Positions 32,801-43,345 of a DNA stretch of 64,000 nt are shown piece after piece. The stretch is from positions 2,356,001-2,420,000 of the forward strand of contig JAHLEZ010000008.1 of the NCBI GenBank assembly GCA_020726505.1, given 5' to 3'. A program made the translations under genes and the position numbers. Source of the stretch: Leptodontidium sp. MPI-SDFR-AT-0119 (Eukaryota; Ascomycota; Leotiomycetes; Helotiales; Leptodontidiaceae). The notes beneath the pieces are model-generated. The model worked only from the letters and a program-made list of their open reading frames with translations, had not been told where the DNA came from and searched no databases. The number at the start of each line of letters is the position of its first letter. Within the stretch, counting starts at the first letter, position 1.

Positions 32801-35205
32801 AATAGGTGATTTCGGACTCGCCACGAGTGGGCAATACATAATCCCCGACAAATCGTCCTCAGTTGCAGTTCACATGAGCGGCGAAATGACGAGAAGTATT
32901 GGAACCGCGTTTTACGTTGCCCCAGAAGTCAGGTCTTCTGTTGGCGGAACATATACCAGCAAAGTCGATATGTACTCGCTTGGCATTATCTTCTTCGAGA
33001 TGTGCTTTCGACCTCTCATTCCCGGTATGGATCGTCAACGGGTGGGCGAAGGCTTGAGGCAGAAGCAACCGATTTTCCCAAGCGATTTCAAGCCATCTGA
33101 GCTACCAGTCCAAACAGATATTGTACTTTCGCTCCTCAACCACAGTCCCAAGGATCGGCCATCCAGCTCTGAGCTACTGAAAAGTGGTAGACTTCCTGTG
33201 CAGATGGAAAATGAGACCATTCGGCAAGCACTAGCCGGCCTCACAGATTCTAAATCCCCTTACTACGACAAGATGATGCAGGCCTTGTTTTCGATACCAG
33301 CAGTCCAGGCCAAAGACTATGCTTGGGAGATGGGCGTCGTAAATCATAGTGCCAGCGACCTTCTCTTGCAAGGCCTTGTGAAACAGAAGTTGATCTCTAT
33401 CTTCCGAAATCATGGAGCAGTGGAAACACCAAGAACTGTTCTTTTCCCTCGTTCCGTACACTACGGCTCCAACGCAGTTCAACTACTGGACGAGAGAGGC
33501 ACGCTGCTACAATTGCCTTACGATCTCACTCTCCCACATGCACGAGCTATTGCTAAACATGACCCACCTGTCCAACGCTCTTTTGCGTTTGGTCGAGTCT
33601 TTCGAGATCGAGAATCCGGCGGACAACCACTCACATTTGGTGAAGTGGATTTCGATATTGTGTCCAGTGACACCCTAGATTTGGCACTCAAGGAAGCAGA
33701 AGTCATCAAGGTTCTCGACGAGATTGTGGGGAACTTTCCGTCGCTGGCAGCAACTCAAATGTGCTTCCACTTGAATCATTCAGATCTTCTAGGCCTTATC
33801 TTCGATTTCTGCAGAATTGACCCTAGCATACGTCAGGCCGTTGCAGATACCCTTAGCAAGCTCAATGTAGGTTCTTGGAGCTGGCAGAAGATCAGAACGG
33901 AGCTTCGATCACCTATTATTGGCGTTTCGGCACCTAGTCTTGATGATTTACAACGTTTTGACTTTCGTGGTACGTTTTTACTCCTGAATTACCGAGCTGC
34001 AGAATGCTAATAAAAAACAGACACCCCCAATAAAGCTTTCTCTAAGTTGAAGACTCTCTTCGAGGGTACTGATACTTTTGAGAGAGCCTCATCCTCAATT
34101 GCCCATCTGCGAGATGTGATCGAATACACCAAGAGATTTGATGTACACAGTAAGATCTACATCAATCCACTCGGCAGCTTGAATGAAAAATTCTGTAAAG
34201 GTGGTGTCATATTCTCTTGCCTGTTCGATCGCAAGATCCGAGATGTGTTTGCTGCTGGTGGCAGATATGACTCTTTGGTCAAAGAGCATCGACACAAGAC
34301 CGGGAACCATTCTGAGGCAAGACATGCTGTCGGATTCAACTTGGCGTGGGAGAAAATGGCTCGTCTTCCAAAAGCAGGCGCAAAGGGCTTTCTCAAGAAG
34401 GCAGAGGAAGATGTGCATGGAATTTGGAACACGAAAAGAGTAAGTAAGAGGAAGCCTCCTCACAAAGCCTATTGCTAATACTGTCCAGTGCGATGTTCTA
34501 GTTGCCAGTCATGATGCTGCTATACTACGAAGCACCGGTATCGAAATCGTCCAAACCCTCTGGCGAAACGACATCAGCGCAGAACTAGCTCGAGACTCTC
34601 GCTCCCCAGAAGACTTGCTCTCAAAATACCGTGACGATCAACACTCCTGGGTTATCATCATCAAGCAAGACTCCATCTTAAAAGTCAAAAGCCAAGACAG
34701 AAAAGACGTCGCCGACACCGACATCCCCGCAACCCAACTCCTTGCCTGGCTCAGCAGCGAGATCCGCGAGCGAGACCAAAAGAACGGCATACATCACCGC
34801 ACAAGACTCCAGCGCCATAGTAGCCAAGCCGACGCTTCCCCCGAGCACGAGCAAGACGTCCGTGTTCTAGTCGCAGGAACGAAGTCCAAGAAGTCAAACC
34901 GCCGCAACATCGTCGAGCAAGCACAAGCGCGAGCCGGTTCGGTCGTTCACGAGTTCCTCGACGGCCCAATCGCAGCTATCGAGACAACAGACCAAGTCAT
35001 GGAGTTGATTCGCGGAACCCGACTCTCGGATCCTGAAAGCTGGAGACAGGTCACGCATGCTGTGCAGACGGCAGAGAGGAGGTATCTGGGCGAAGTGCAT
35101 GATTTGATGAATACCCTGGCACACCAGAACAAGGATATTACTAGGAACTCGTTCATCTACAACTTTCGAACGGGGAAGTGCATCTACTACGATTTGGGTG
35201 CTTGA
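29880..35205 (+). CDS. GCN2: eIF2-alpha kinase GCN2 (CPC-3), general amino acid control sensor
   Basis: Cytosolic kinase that binds uncharged tRNA and phosphorylates eIF2-alpha during amino-acid starvation. The protein is 1615 aa. Exons: 29880-30098, 30154-31921, 32120-32424, 32550-33969, 34021-34439, 34489-35205. Domain order is canonical: RWD (about 40-165, YEEIQADELIALEAIYGEDF), a charged Glu/Lys coil, pseudokinase (about 315-555, with HED in place of HRD in VHEDVHAGN), then the kinase domain. The kinase has Gly loop GRLGKGGFGEVV near 607, YAIKKI, an acidic insert (DEEDDEEEDDD), HRDLKPEN near 829 and DFGLAT. A HisRS-like domain follows (about 1010-1390), then a C-terminal dimerisation/ribosome-binding region. 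The 198-nt intron lies inside the kinase N-lobe (HPSVVRYYNTW). Catalytic residues look intact. Confidence 0.95.
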
Positions 35206-35785
35206 TGCATTACGACAGATGATGTTTATGAGGGATGAGAGGAGTTCGGATACCCTGGAGAAGACTGCAGCAGGTTGAGGTCTTTAGTGGTGGTTATGAA
35301 TTTGGCTTTTCATGTGTTTCTGAAAAGCTAGCTTTTGCTTTTTGCGATGTCTAGATTATACAATTGATACTATGGCTTTGGAATCGAAAGGCTACTTTTC
35401 TCAGTCATGTCGCTTGACACCTCCAAGCAATGTTCCTCTTTGAGTGAGGTTTTTTTGGTGAGAAACATGACAGCTGTGGATCGCCAACCTCGATTGCGAA
35501 CCTATAAAGTCAGTACTTTTGAGCGGTTTCTCACTACCAGCATAAACTCGCCAACTCACAGCTTTGTTTCATTGGTGTATTACTGTACGTGATTGACTCA
35601 CGCCGTGGCCAGATCAGGTAAGGTATTCGGTTCCTATGCGTGAGATGCAGCAAACACAGCAGGCAGACAGGCGTTAGCCTCACTCACTCCCGTCACTTCA
35701 CTCACCGAAACATCCACCAACTCATTCATAAAGCCAACCCCCGAAACAAAACAACCACTCTTCCTCATCTTAAACTCACAATTAA
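35206..35785. other. Intergenic region between GCN2 and a 2EXR-like gene
   Basis: 580 bp of GCN2 3' end and promoter of the next gene. A TGACTCA lies at 35594-35600. No gene is seen. Confidence 0.4.
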
Positions 35786-37071
35786 ATGACGAAACAGTCA
35801 ACTATGGCGGATTCATTTACCCTCTTTCCGCTCCTACCAAAGGAACTCCGACTTGCGATTTGGAATCTTGCCCTGGAACCCCGCATTGTGGAGTTGTGCT
35901 TCTATGAGGAGGGCAGAGATGGAGATGAGAATGAGAATGAGGATGGAAATGAAGCTGAAGATCTGGTGAACGAGGGAGGTGATCTTTCAGGTGTCAGAAA
36001 AGAGGGTAGAGATATTGAAAATGGGACCGAACATGAGGACAAGGACCAAGAAGCCGGGAGCCAAGAGACCAATAATGAAAACGACAACGACGACGACAAC
36101 AACAACTCAGAAACCACCAGCGATGATTCGAAATCAAATACCACTCACACCCCAGTTCCCAAACGAGGCCAATTCTACTCGCCCTCCCCCCTCCCAGCTC
36201 TCCTGCGCGTGAACTCCGAAGCGAGATCCATAGCTGTTGCTGCATCACTTCCAGGCTTCCCCGTGGAGAGCAATAAGGAAGACGTGTATTACAACCCGGA
36301 GATCGATATTCTGTACTTCCCTGCGTGGTGTTGGCAGCATGATGTTATGGGGTTTGAAGAGGTGGTTGGGGAGGAGGTGAAGGGGAGGATCAGGAGGGTT
36401 GCTGTTGGTTAGTTGATTCTTTATTTCTCTCCACCCCTTTCTCTTGTTCTTGGTCTGTTTAATTTTAATGATTTCATCTTCCCCATGATCTCTGCTCTGG
36501 TTCTGATTCTTTAAATTAACTCGAGATCAAATGAAACGGAATCTTTTAACATGTTATTACAGAAAATCTCATGTGGATGTCCTATTGGGAAGACGGGACT
36601 GTGAACGGCCAGATCACCATCTCGGAGTTCAAAGGCGTGAAGGAATTCATCTTCGCCACGAGGGAGTTGACGCAGTGTGGCTGTTGTATCGATTTCGATG
36701 GACCGGAGAGGGGATTGGTGGAGTTTATTGAGATTGGGGATGAGGCTGTGGAGGGAGTGGAGGCTGTTGTAAAGAAGGTTGAGCCTGTGGTTGCGGCCGT
36801 GAAGGATGCAGATAGTGAAGCTGAGTTAGACAAGTCGAACGATCGGCTCAGGTTGGGGCGGGAGATGGAAGCTCTAGGCGTGGAGGAACAAATTCCGAAG
36901 AGTGAAGTGGATGAAGAGAAGAAAAGTCGAGATTTCGATTACACAAAGAGGTATTTGGATAGACTAGCGGAGGAATTCCAGAAGATCAAGGAGGCTGATG
37001 AGGAATGGAATGTGCCAAAGGCTAGGTTTGTCCGGTTGATGCGGGGTGGACAGTTTGCTGGAGATCCTTGA
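35786..37071 (+). CDS. 2EXR (F-box-like) domain protein with acidic insert
   Basis: Predicted 376-aa protein from exons 35786-36407 and 36563-37071 (155-nt intron). The N-terminus FTLFPLLPKELRLAIWNLALEPRIVEL matches the start of the 2EXR family, abundant in filamentous ascomycetes and of unknown biochemical role. It is split by a long Asp/Glu/Asn insert (about residues 40-125) before the usual PALLRVNSEARSIA segment. YYNPEIDILYFPAW follows, as in other members. The second exon contains the VKEFIFATREL strand and a charged helical C-terminus. A second in-frame ATG seven residues in (MADSF) could also be the start. No catalytic residues are evident. Confidence 0.75.
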
Positions 37072-37412
37072 TTTGGGTGATGATGAGCTACTTGGTTCTT
37101 AGAATTTGGGAATGAGGTTATGAGATATTAGACATCCTAGAGCTAGATCGGTTCTTTTGGTCGTGGAATAAGGATATCATGGAAATAGGTTTGATGACCA
37201 GTCGATCCGGGATTTCAATCCCCACGTACTTGAGCAGCTTCTCCAAAATATACCTTTCACAGAAGATGTTTCTATCAACGGCTCGAAGACCACTCGGCCT
37301 GTCTCAATAGCCATACGTGAAACGAAGTCAAAAGAAGTAGAGGTTATATGAATCAACTCCATTGCAAACCACTAAATATGTACAACCCTAGCACCCATTC
37401 GCCCCAAATAAC
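37072..37412. other. Convergent intergenic region
   Basis: 340 bp between the 2EXR-like gene and the NDUFA12 3' end. No feature is recognised. Confidence 0.4.
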
Positions 37413-38188
37413 CTATCCTCTCTGAGCAACAACTGGAGTCCAAGTATTGAGCTTTGGCTTGACACTATCCCGGTTATCAGCATCCGCCCTGAACACCAAA
37501 CATGTTCTTAAGGTAGGGAGGGGGATTCTCACGTAGAATAAGGCTTGAACGCTCCCCGAGTTTGAGTGTAGTTTGGTCGATGATCCGGCGTCTCCCACGA
37601 CCGAACATTGGTCTGCAAGAGAGGGTCTTCGGTAGGTGGCTTGTCGACCATGTATGAAATCCAGGCGTGCCATCCGGGCTCGATGTGTGATCTATTCCAC
37701 GTCAACATCACATCCTCCCTTCCACCTTCAACTGCCCAAGTGTAATGAATGCTCACGGGTCAAGCTCGTAGTCCTTGTAATCCACCCATCTCGTTCTCAC
37801 TGCGCATTCGTAAGTTCTCATGCTTCCAACAGGATCCCAGGTCGCACTCACAGGGCAACTCGTCACTAAAGTTCTCGAAGTATTTGTTGCCGTATCGATC
37901 GATTGCAATCAACGTTCCGGCCTTAGTATCACCTGCAATCCAGATAAGCCCCAATTCCAAATTCCATTTATATCTCCAGAGTCGAATTACCTATATGCTA
38001 CAACCAGTAACCATCCGTCAGCAGCTATCCCGTCGTGTTCGAATGAGGGGCGGAGAGACATACCTGCATTTGATGTGCGGCATCCTACAATCACGCTGTC
38101 AGCAAGCTCCTCAACACCCTGATAGAAGATTCCTTACACGCAGACCAGCTTTGCGCAAGTTGCGCAACGTTCTCAGAACAGTCGACAT
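37413..38188 (-). CDS. NDUFA12: NADH:ubiquinone oxidoreductase subunit NDUFA12 (B17.2 / 13.4 kDa)
   Basis: Accessory subunit of mitochondrial complex I, 137 aa, spread over seven exons: 38188-38138, 38084-38064, 37997-37991, 37932-37852, 37799-37757, 37691-37533, 37464-37413. The third exon is only 7 nt and splices in phase to give HQMQ-HIG-DTKAGTLIAIDRYGNKYFEN. Family hallmarks follow: LPLRTRWVDYKDYELDPSHIEPGWHAWISYMVDKPPTEDP, and TQTRGAFKPYSTVKPKLNTWTP near the end. The N-terminus MSTVLRTLRNLRKAGLR is basic. All introns have GT..AG ends and are 52-68 nt. Because of the tiny exons, automatic annotation may miss or truncate this gene. It is divergent from PGS1, with 196 bp between start codons. 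Confidence 0.92.
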
Positions 38189-38384
38189 GGTGTTGATGGT
38201 TCAATGGCTTCGGACGTCGAAAGAGAGTTGATCGGTTGTTGAAGGCGGGCTCGCGGCTGCTCCACTGAAAATGCACTAGCGCGATGGTTTCAAGCTCCAG
38301 CTGCGGAACATAACATCCTTCTCCTACCTTCCTCATAAAACGAACTCGATACCTACAGCATTGGAAATTACTTACACAGAGGTC

Positions 38385-40152
38385 ATGATAGTCAGAAGTA
38401 CCACACGATGCGCAGCAAGCCGGCGAATACAACTCTGCCGCCCACGAAACCTGCACTGTAAACAACGGCGATATTCGACCTCAACATCCTCCCTCGCAAG
38501 CAGCGCCAGCACCACATCTCCAGCTTCGATGCTAGGAGCATTCACAAACGAGTTGGATAGGATAGCGCCAAAGTTTCAGATCCAGGGGTCACAGATAAAT
38601 ATCATACGCTCGCCGGCGGAATTCTACGAGACGTTGAAGGTCCGCTTGATACCTATCTATATATAAATATACAGAAGAAGGAGGAGTGCTGATTTGATGA
38701 ATGGATGTATAGTGCAAGATCCTGGGAGCGGAGAATCGCATTTTTCTGTCTACATTGTACATAGGAAAAACAGAACATGAACTTGTAAATGCTACTGCTC
38801 TTTCTTTCTCCGTCCAATTTATTGATTCAAGTGCTAGATCTCTACGTTACAGCAAGCTCTAAGAGCGAAACCTCAATTGAAGCTTAGTATCCTAACGGAT
38901 GCTTTAAGAGGAACGAGGGAATCTCCGGAAGCGTCTTGTGCGTCCTTACTGGCTCCGTTGGTGTCTGAGTTTGGGGCGGAGAGAGTCGAGATTCGGATGT
39001 ATCATACGCCGAACTTGACTGGGCTGAGAAAGAAATATATCCCGAAACGGATCAATGAGGGATGGGGACTACAGCATATGAAGCTATATGGAGTGGATGA
39101 TGAGATTATCATCTCAGGGTAAGATCTCTCTACACTTAAGTAACGTCCATAAATAGTCTGATCAAAATAGGGCAAATCTCTCTAGCGACTATTTTACCAA
39201 CCGACAAGACAGATACCACGTCTTCTCATCCAAGGAAATCACAGAGTACTTCTCTAAAATCCACCACGCAGTCTCAAACCTCAGCTTTCTCGTAACGCCC
39301 GATCCTCAACTACCAGCTGGCTACACACTCGAATGGCCCTCCTCAAACCTCGCTCCCTCCCCACTCGATGATCCAGCAAAATACATCTTCAACGCCTCCA
39401 GAATCCTAACTTCCCTTATTCAACCCCCTTCCACCTATCCATCTCAATCCCAAACCCTCTCTCCAAAAACCAACACAACAGTCTACCCCCTCTCCCAATT
39501 CACCCAACTCCTCACCCCAGACACCTCAACCGAACTCCCAGCCATAACATCCGTCCTCCAAACTCTCTCTCAGCCCAAATTCAGCACCTCCTCCTGGACA
39601 TTCACAGCCGGCTACTTCAACCCGCACCCCTCACTAATCTCCCTCCTTCTCTCCACCTCCTCAAAAAACAACACCGTAATCACCGCCTCCCCCTGGGCAA
39701 ACGGGTTCTACGGCTCTAAAGGCGTCTCCGGTCTCCTCCCCGCGGCGTACACGCTCCTGTCACGCCGCTTCCTCGAAGCCGCTTCTAAATCCGGACGAGG
39801 CTCCGATATCAGCTTGCGAGAATGGCGGAATGGCACCGTGGGCGAGAAGGACGGGTGGACGTACCACGCTAAAGGACTGTGGGTTTCGTTGGAGGGCGAG
39901 AGGGAGCCGAGTATTAGTGTGGTGGGGAGTAGCAATTATACGAAGAGGAGCTATGGGTTGGATCTGGAGGTTGGGACGGTCATTGTTACGAGTGATGAGG
40001 GGTTGAAAGCGAGACTTGGGGAGGAGAGGGATGGCTTGGGTGTTTATGCTGAGAAGGTGGGCATGGATGATTTTGTGAAGGTGGAGAGGAGGGTTGGTAT
40101 TAGGGTTAGGGTTGCTATGTGGATTGTGCAGTTGGTTGGGGGCGCTTTGTAG
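38385..40152 (+). CDS. PGS1: CDP-diacylglycerol--glycerol-3-phosphate 3-phosphatidyltransferase, mitochondrial
   Basis: Phospholipase-D superfamily enzyme making phosphatidylglycerol phosphate, the first committed step to cardiolipin. The protein is 529 aa from exons 38385-38639, 38713-38784, 38838-39118 and 39171-40152. The start at 38385 gives a mitochondrial-type presequence (MIVRSTTRCAASRRIQLCRPRN); an ATG eight codons upstream is possible. Exon 2 supplies KILGAENRIFLSTLYIGKTEHEL and exon 3 ISTLQQALRAKPQLKLSILTDALRGTRE. HKD motif 1 is HMKLYGVDDEIIISGANLSSDYFTNRQDRY, split by the last intron. HKD motif 2 is YHAKGLWVSL with VVGSSNYTKRSYGLDLE. Both catalytic H-x-K pairs are present. The first intron has a weak donor (GTCCGC), so that junction is the least certain. 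The middle of exon 4 is unusually Ser/Thr/Pro-rich. Confidence 0.92.
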
Positions 40153-41040
40153 ATTTAGTTTTGGGCGGTGGATGGTGTTTGTAAGATTGGACTGTGCGAT
40201 AGATGGCTGGCTGGCTGGTTGTAGAATAGAGGGTGTGTGTTAGATATTCGTTATGCACAAGTATTGAAGCGAAGCCCTGAGATAAGACCTTCTGTTTACT
40301 TCAGGAAACCTTTTTCTCAGCCTTGTCTCGCCTAATGGAGACCAGCTTCTGGTCAGAGACCGCCTCCGCCATAGGAGTTCGAACAAAAAGCTTTAGGGAC
40401 GGTAGCTTAGTGATCGACTTTCAGTTCATGTACGTTCTACTCTACAGTGAGTTCCGGCAAGAGAAGAATAGATTCAAGGTAGATAGTTGCACGTGCGTTC
40501 TTTTTTGATACTGAATTCTTGTACACAAACCATAATACCTTAGAAAGCTGTTAGGAAACTTAAAAGTTGGACCATTGGTTTTAAAAGCTCACTTATTGTT
40601 ATGATTGGACGTTCCAAAGGGACTGATATTCATACCACATCACGCTGTAAAGAAAAAACACAAGGCTATATCTCGAAAAGTATTTATTGTAGGAAGTTGA
40701 ATTTACCAACCGCCGAATTCCTTCCCATCCCTTTGTCCACATTAACCCCCCATATGTATGCAAATCCAGCCTCCTTACGCCAGATCTAGAAAAGAAGAAA
40801 AAAAGAAAAAGAAAAAGGCTCAGATGGATCCCACAGGTTCATGCGCCGCAAGTATCGATGCCATGCCTGCCTGCCAGTACGCCGCTTAGAAGCCACGCTA
40901 TGCTATGCAGTAAATAAAATATGACGCCGGTTCCACCAAGGTCCAGTGAACAAAAACGCCTCTTCTGACATGGCGAGACCAAATGTACAGTCGTGTGCTT
41001 GAAAGAAAACCCTGCCGATGCCGATGTCGAGATGGTCCGC
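40153..41040. other. Convergent intergenic region
   Basis: About 890 bp between PGS1 and CDC34 3' ends. It includes an A-rich tract (AAAAG repeats, 40790-40817). No gene is recognised. Confidence 0.4.
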
Positions 41041-41849
41041 TCAGAGCTCCTCATCCTCGTCCTTATCTTCCTCACTCTCCTCCTGCTCCTCTCCATCCTC
41101 TTCATCGTCGTCCATCTCGAGGTCATCTCCAGAACTATCACTGGCGCCGAAATCATCCTCGTCGCCGGACTCGTTCCAGAAATCATCATCCTCAGTCACC
41201 TTTGCAGGAGGCGCCTCGACAAGGGTGGTTGGCATGACGAACCCTTCTGGGATGTCCTTCTTCGACGCCTGGACTGACTCTCCCGCCTTCTTGTTGTACT
41301 CTTCCCGGTTGTCACGGTACAGAATTCCGGCATCTACGTTGGCAGGAGAGTTGATCTCAGGGTCGTCGAGGAGAAGAAGGATAGAGCGGAGAATAGATTC
41401 GACGCTTTGGATGGAAGACCAGCGCTCGTTTGCTGACTCCCCAGATTGCTCGTCCTCGCCTGGGGCGTGCAAGATCGAGATGCAGACCCGACCGTCGGGG
41501 TAGATGTTCGGATGGTAGATGGGTTGGAGAAACTTGAATGTTGGTGGAGAGAATGGATAGTTTTCGCTGAAGCCCATTTCGCACTATAAACCAGTTAGTG
41601 TCAATTTCAGTACAGTCCAGGATTTGGGTATGCTCACCATGAAATAGGCACCGTTCCAAGCACTGTCTGGATTGATGATCATAAGGCCGAGGCTCCACTT
41701 GAAGAGAGCATCTCCCTTGAGCTGTCGAATCTGTTAGTAAACTTATTGCAAACAATGTTGAAAGGAGCGCCTACCTCAACTCTGACCCATTTCTCCTTCT
41801 CCAATCCCTTGAGTTCGCTCATCAAACGTTGCTTCGCCATGGTAGCCAT
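41041..41849 (-). CDS. CDC34: Ubiquitin-conjugating enzyme E2, Cdc34 type
   Basis: E2 that works with SCF ubiquitin ligases to degrade cell-cycle inhibitors. The protein is 233 aa from exons 41849-41775, 41721-41638 and 41583-41041. The UBC fold is complete: MSELKGLEKEKWVRVELKGDALFKW, NYPFSPPTFKFL, HPNIYPDGRVCISILH with catalytic Cys87. The acidic-loop insertion (APGEDEQSGESANERW) that marks the Cdc34/Ubc7 subclass follows. SPANVDAGILYRDN and DIPEGFVMPT favour Cdc34. The long acidic C-terminal tail (about 50 residues, ending DEDEEL) is the Cdc34 feature that binds the cullin basic canyon. Two ATGs sit three codons apart at the start; the first is used. Confidence 0.93.
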
Positions 41850-42636
41850 CTTGACGTAATGTGCGGGATGGTCTGGTTGGTAGAGACTGGTTGTATTGCT
41901 GAGAGTATGTGCAGGTTCGTAGATCGAGTCCGTCTGCAGTTTTTATGTTCCTGATACGTGTTTGTCTGTCGCAGAGATGACTCGTGTGGTTGGACTTGAG
42001 ACGAGGGCGAGGCGTCGAGATCGGAGGAGGTGCTGATCAGCCTCAAGTGGAGGAGGAACGAGAAGAGGTCGTGGAAGAAAGCGAAGAAGATGCTTGGAGT
42101 GTGTCGTTTGTCTTGTCGTGCGTAATTGCGCGGTGGTGAATATCGACCGAAGTCGTTGATCAGCGAAGGATTGTCGTAAAGAGTGAGGCAATCGAAAGTG
42201 AACTGGACCCGACGAATGAGTGGGTGGTGCTGGGGATGGTACTAGTCGTGTCTCATTTAATACCTACTCGCGTGCTTGCCTAGGGTGCCCCCTTATATAC
42301 CTAAGAGTGCATTGTATATATCAATAACATAAATTACCCTTGGCATATAAATAAATTAATATAATGTGAATTACCTATTATTCTTTACTAAAATATTAAA
42401 ATCAAAAAGCTTTAAAGGAACGAAATTAAGAATCGAAAATGTTTGAGGAAATTCCAGAACTTCAAAAGAATCGAAGATTCTTAAAGAAATCAAAGACCCT
42501 TTGAGGCCTAATAGGGATTATCTCGATCACTGGCGTGCTCAAAGCACGTTTTAAAGAGGAAAATAAGAAACTGTGGGGTAATACAAGGAGGTAGCTGTAA
42601 TAGTGGTGTTAAAGAGGCTAGATCAGTGGCATCATG

Positions 42637-42657
42637 CCTCGCCTGGAGCATTCCAGG
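42637..42657. repeat. Duplicated hairpin, copy 1
   Basis: 21-nt unit CCTCG-CCTGGA-GCAT-TCCAGG, a 6-bp stem with a 4-nt loop. It matches the copy at 42772-42792 in every position except the four-base loop, where only one base agrees in register. Confidence 0.6.
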
Positions 42658-42771
42658 ATGAGCCGGGCTAGACGCCACCAAGCAAGGATGGCTCCATCGG
42701 CGCAGTCGATAAGACAATTATGGAGTGCTTATCGGCGTTTTGCGCAATCTACAGTACTGTACCTCGCCTGG

Positions 42772-42792
42772 ATTTATCCAGGTCCAAAAATA
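42772..42792. repeat. Duplicated hairpin, copy 2
   Basis: 21-nt unit CCTCG-CCTGGA-TTTA-TCCAGG, in the same orientation and 135 bp from copy 1. The stem and 5' flank are identical while the loop differs. Confidence 0.6.
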
Positions 42793-43345
42793 ACCCGGGG
42801 TTCATTCAGACTGGAAAATGCCTTTGAATGACTCCAATTTCGAAGGACAAGGGATTGATAATACTTTGCGACTTTGTTACTTGTAACTTCTAATACCGGT
42901 GTTAGAAAGTAAAAATCTGCCTGACAAAAGGTACAGTCAGCAAAAGAACAGAGAATTCTTACCTCTCGCATGATCCGACAAATACCGCCTGTTCTCGCCA
43001 CTTCTTCAGGCACGAGACAGAGAAGGTGGAAGCATCACTACTGACCAGGTGACGTAGAGTCAGCGACGAGGTGGAGGCAGCCGGTGTGCTCTTATACTAA
43101 TCATGAGAGTCTCGGAGAACACCTCTGTCTCTCAGGTTCGTTCGATTTCACGTTCCTTATTTTAGTCTTGTTTCTGAAATTGGCGAGACGGTAGTGAATA
43201 CCCCTGCCCTCGACAACTCCGAAGAATCGGTTACTCGAGAGTTAGGGCCGGAAGTCCACTTACCGTTCAACTTGGAAATAGAAAAAGAACTGCCAAGTTT
43301 TAGAATGGATCTGTTAATTCACTGCTGCCTCGCTGTCTCACTTCC

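Larger units (their letters stand above)
41850..43345. other. CDC34 upstream region followed by an AT-rich island
   Basis: About 1.5 kb. 41850-42270 should be the CDC34 promoter and leader. From about 42285 to 42500 the sequence becomes markedly A/T-rich with many TA steps, unlike the flanks, suggesting a degraded repeat. Two hairpin-forming 21-mers follow at 42637 and 42772. Small open frames here (42508-43013) have no recognisable motif. Confidence 0.45.

Noticed and set aside
35594..35600. TGACTCA upstream of the 2EXR-like gene
   Set aside because: A single isolated copy is expected several times by chance in 64 kb and the gene has no link to amino-acid control.
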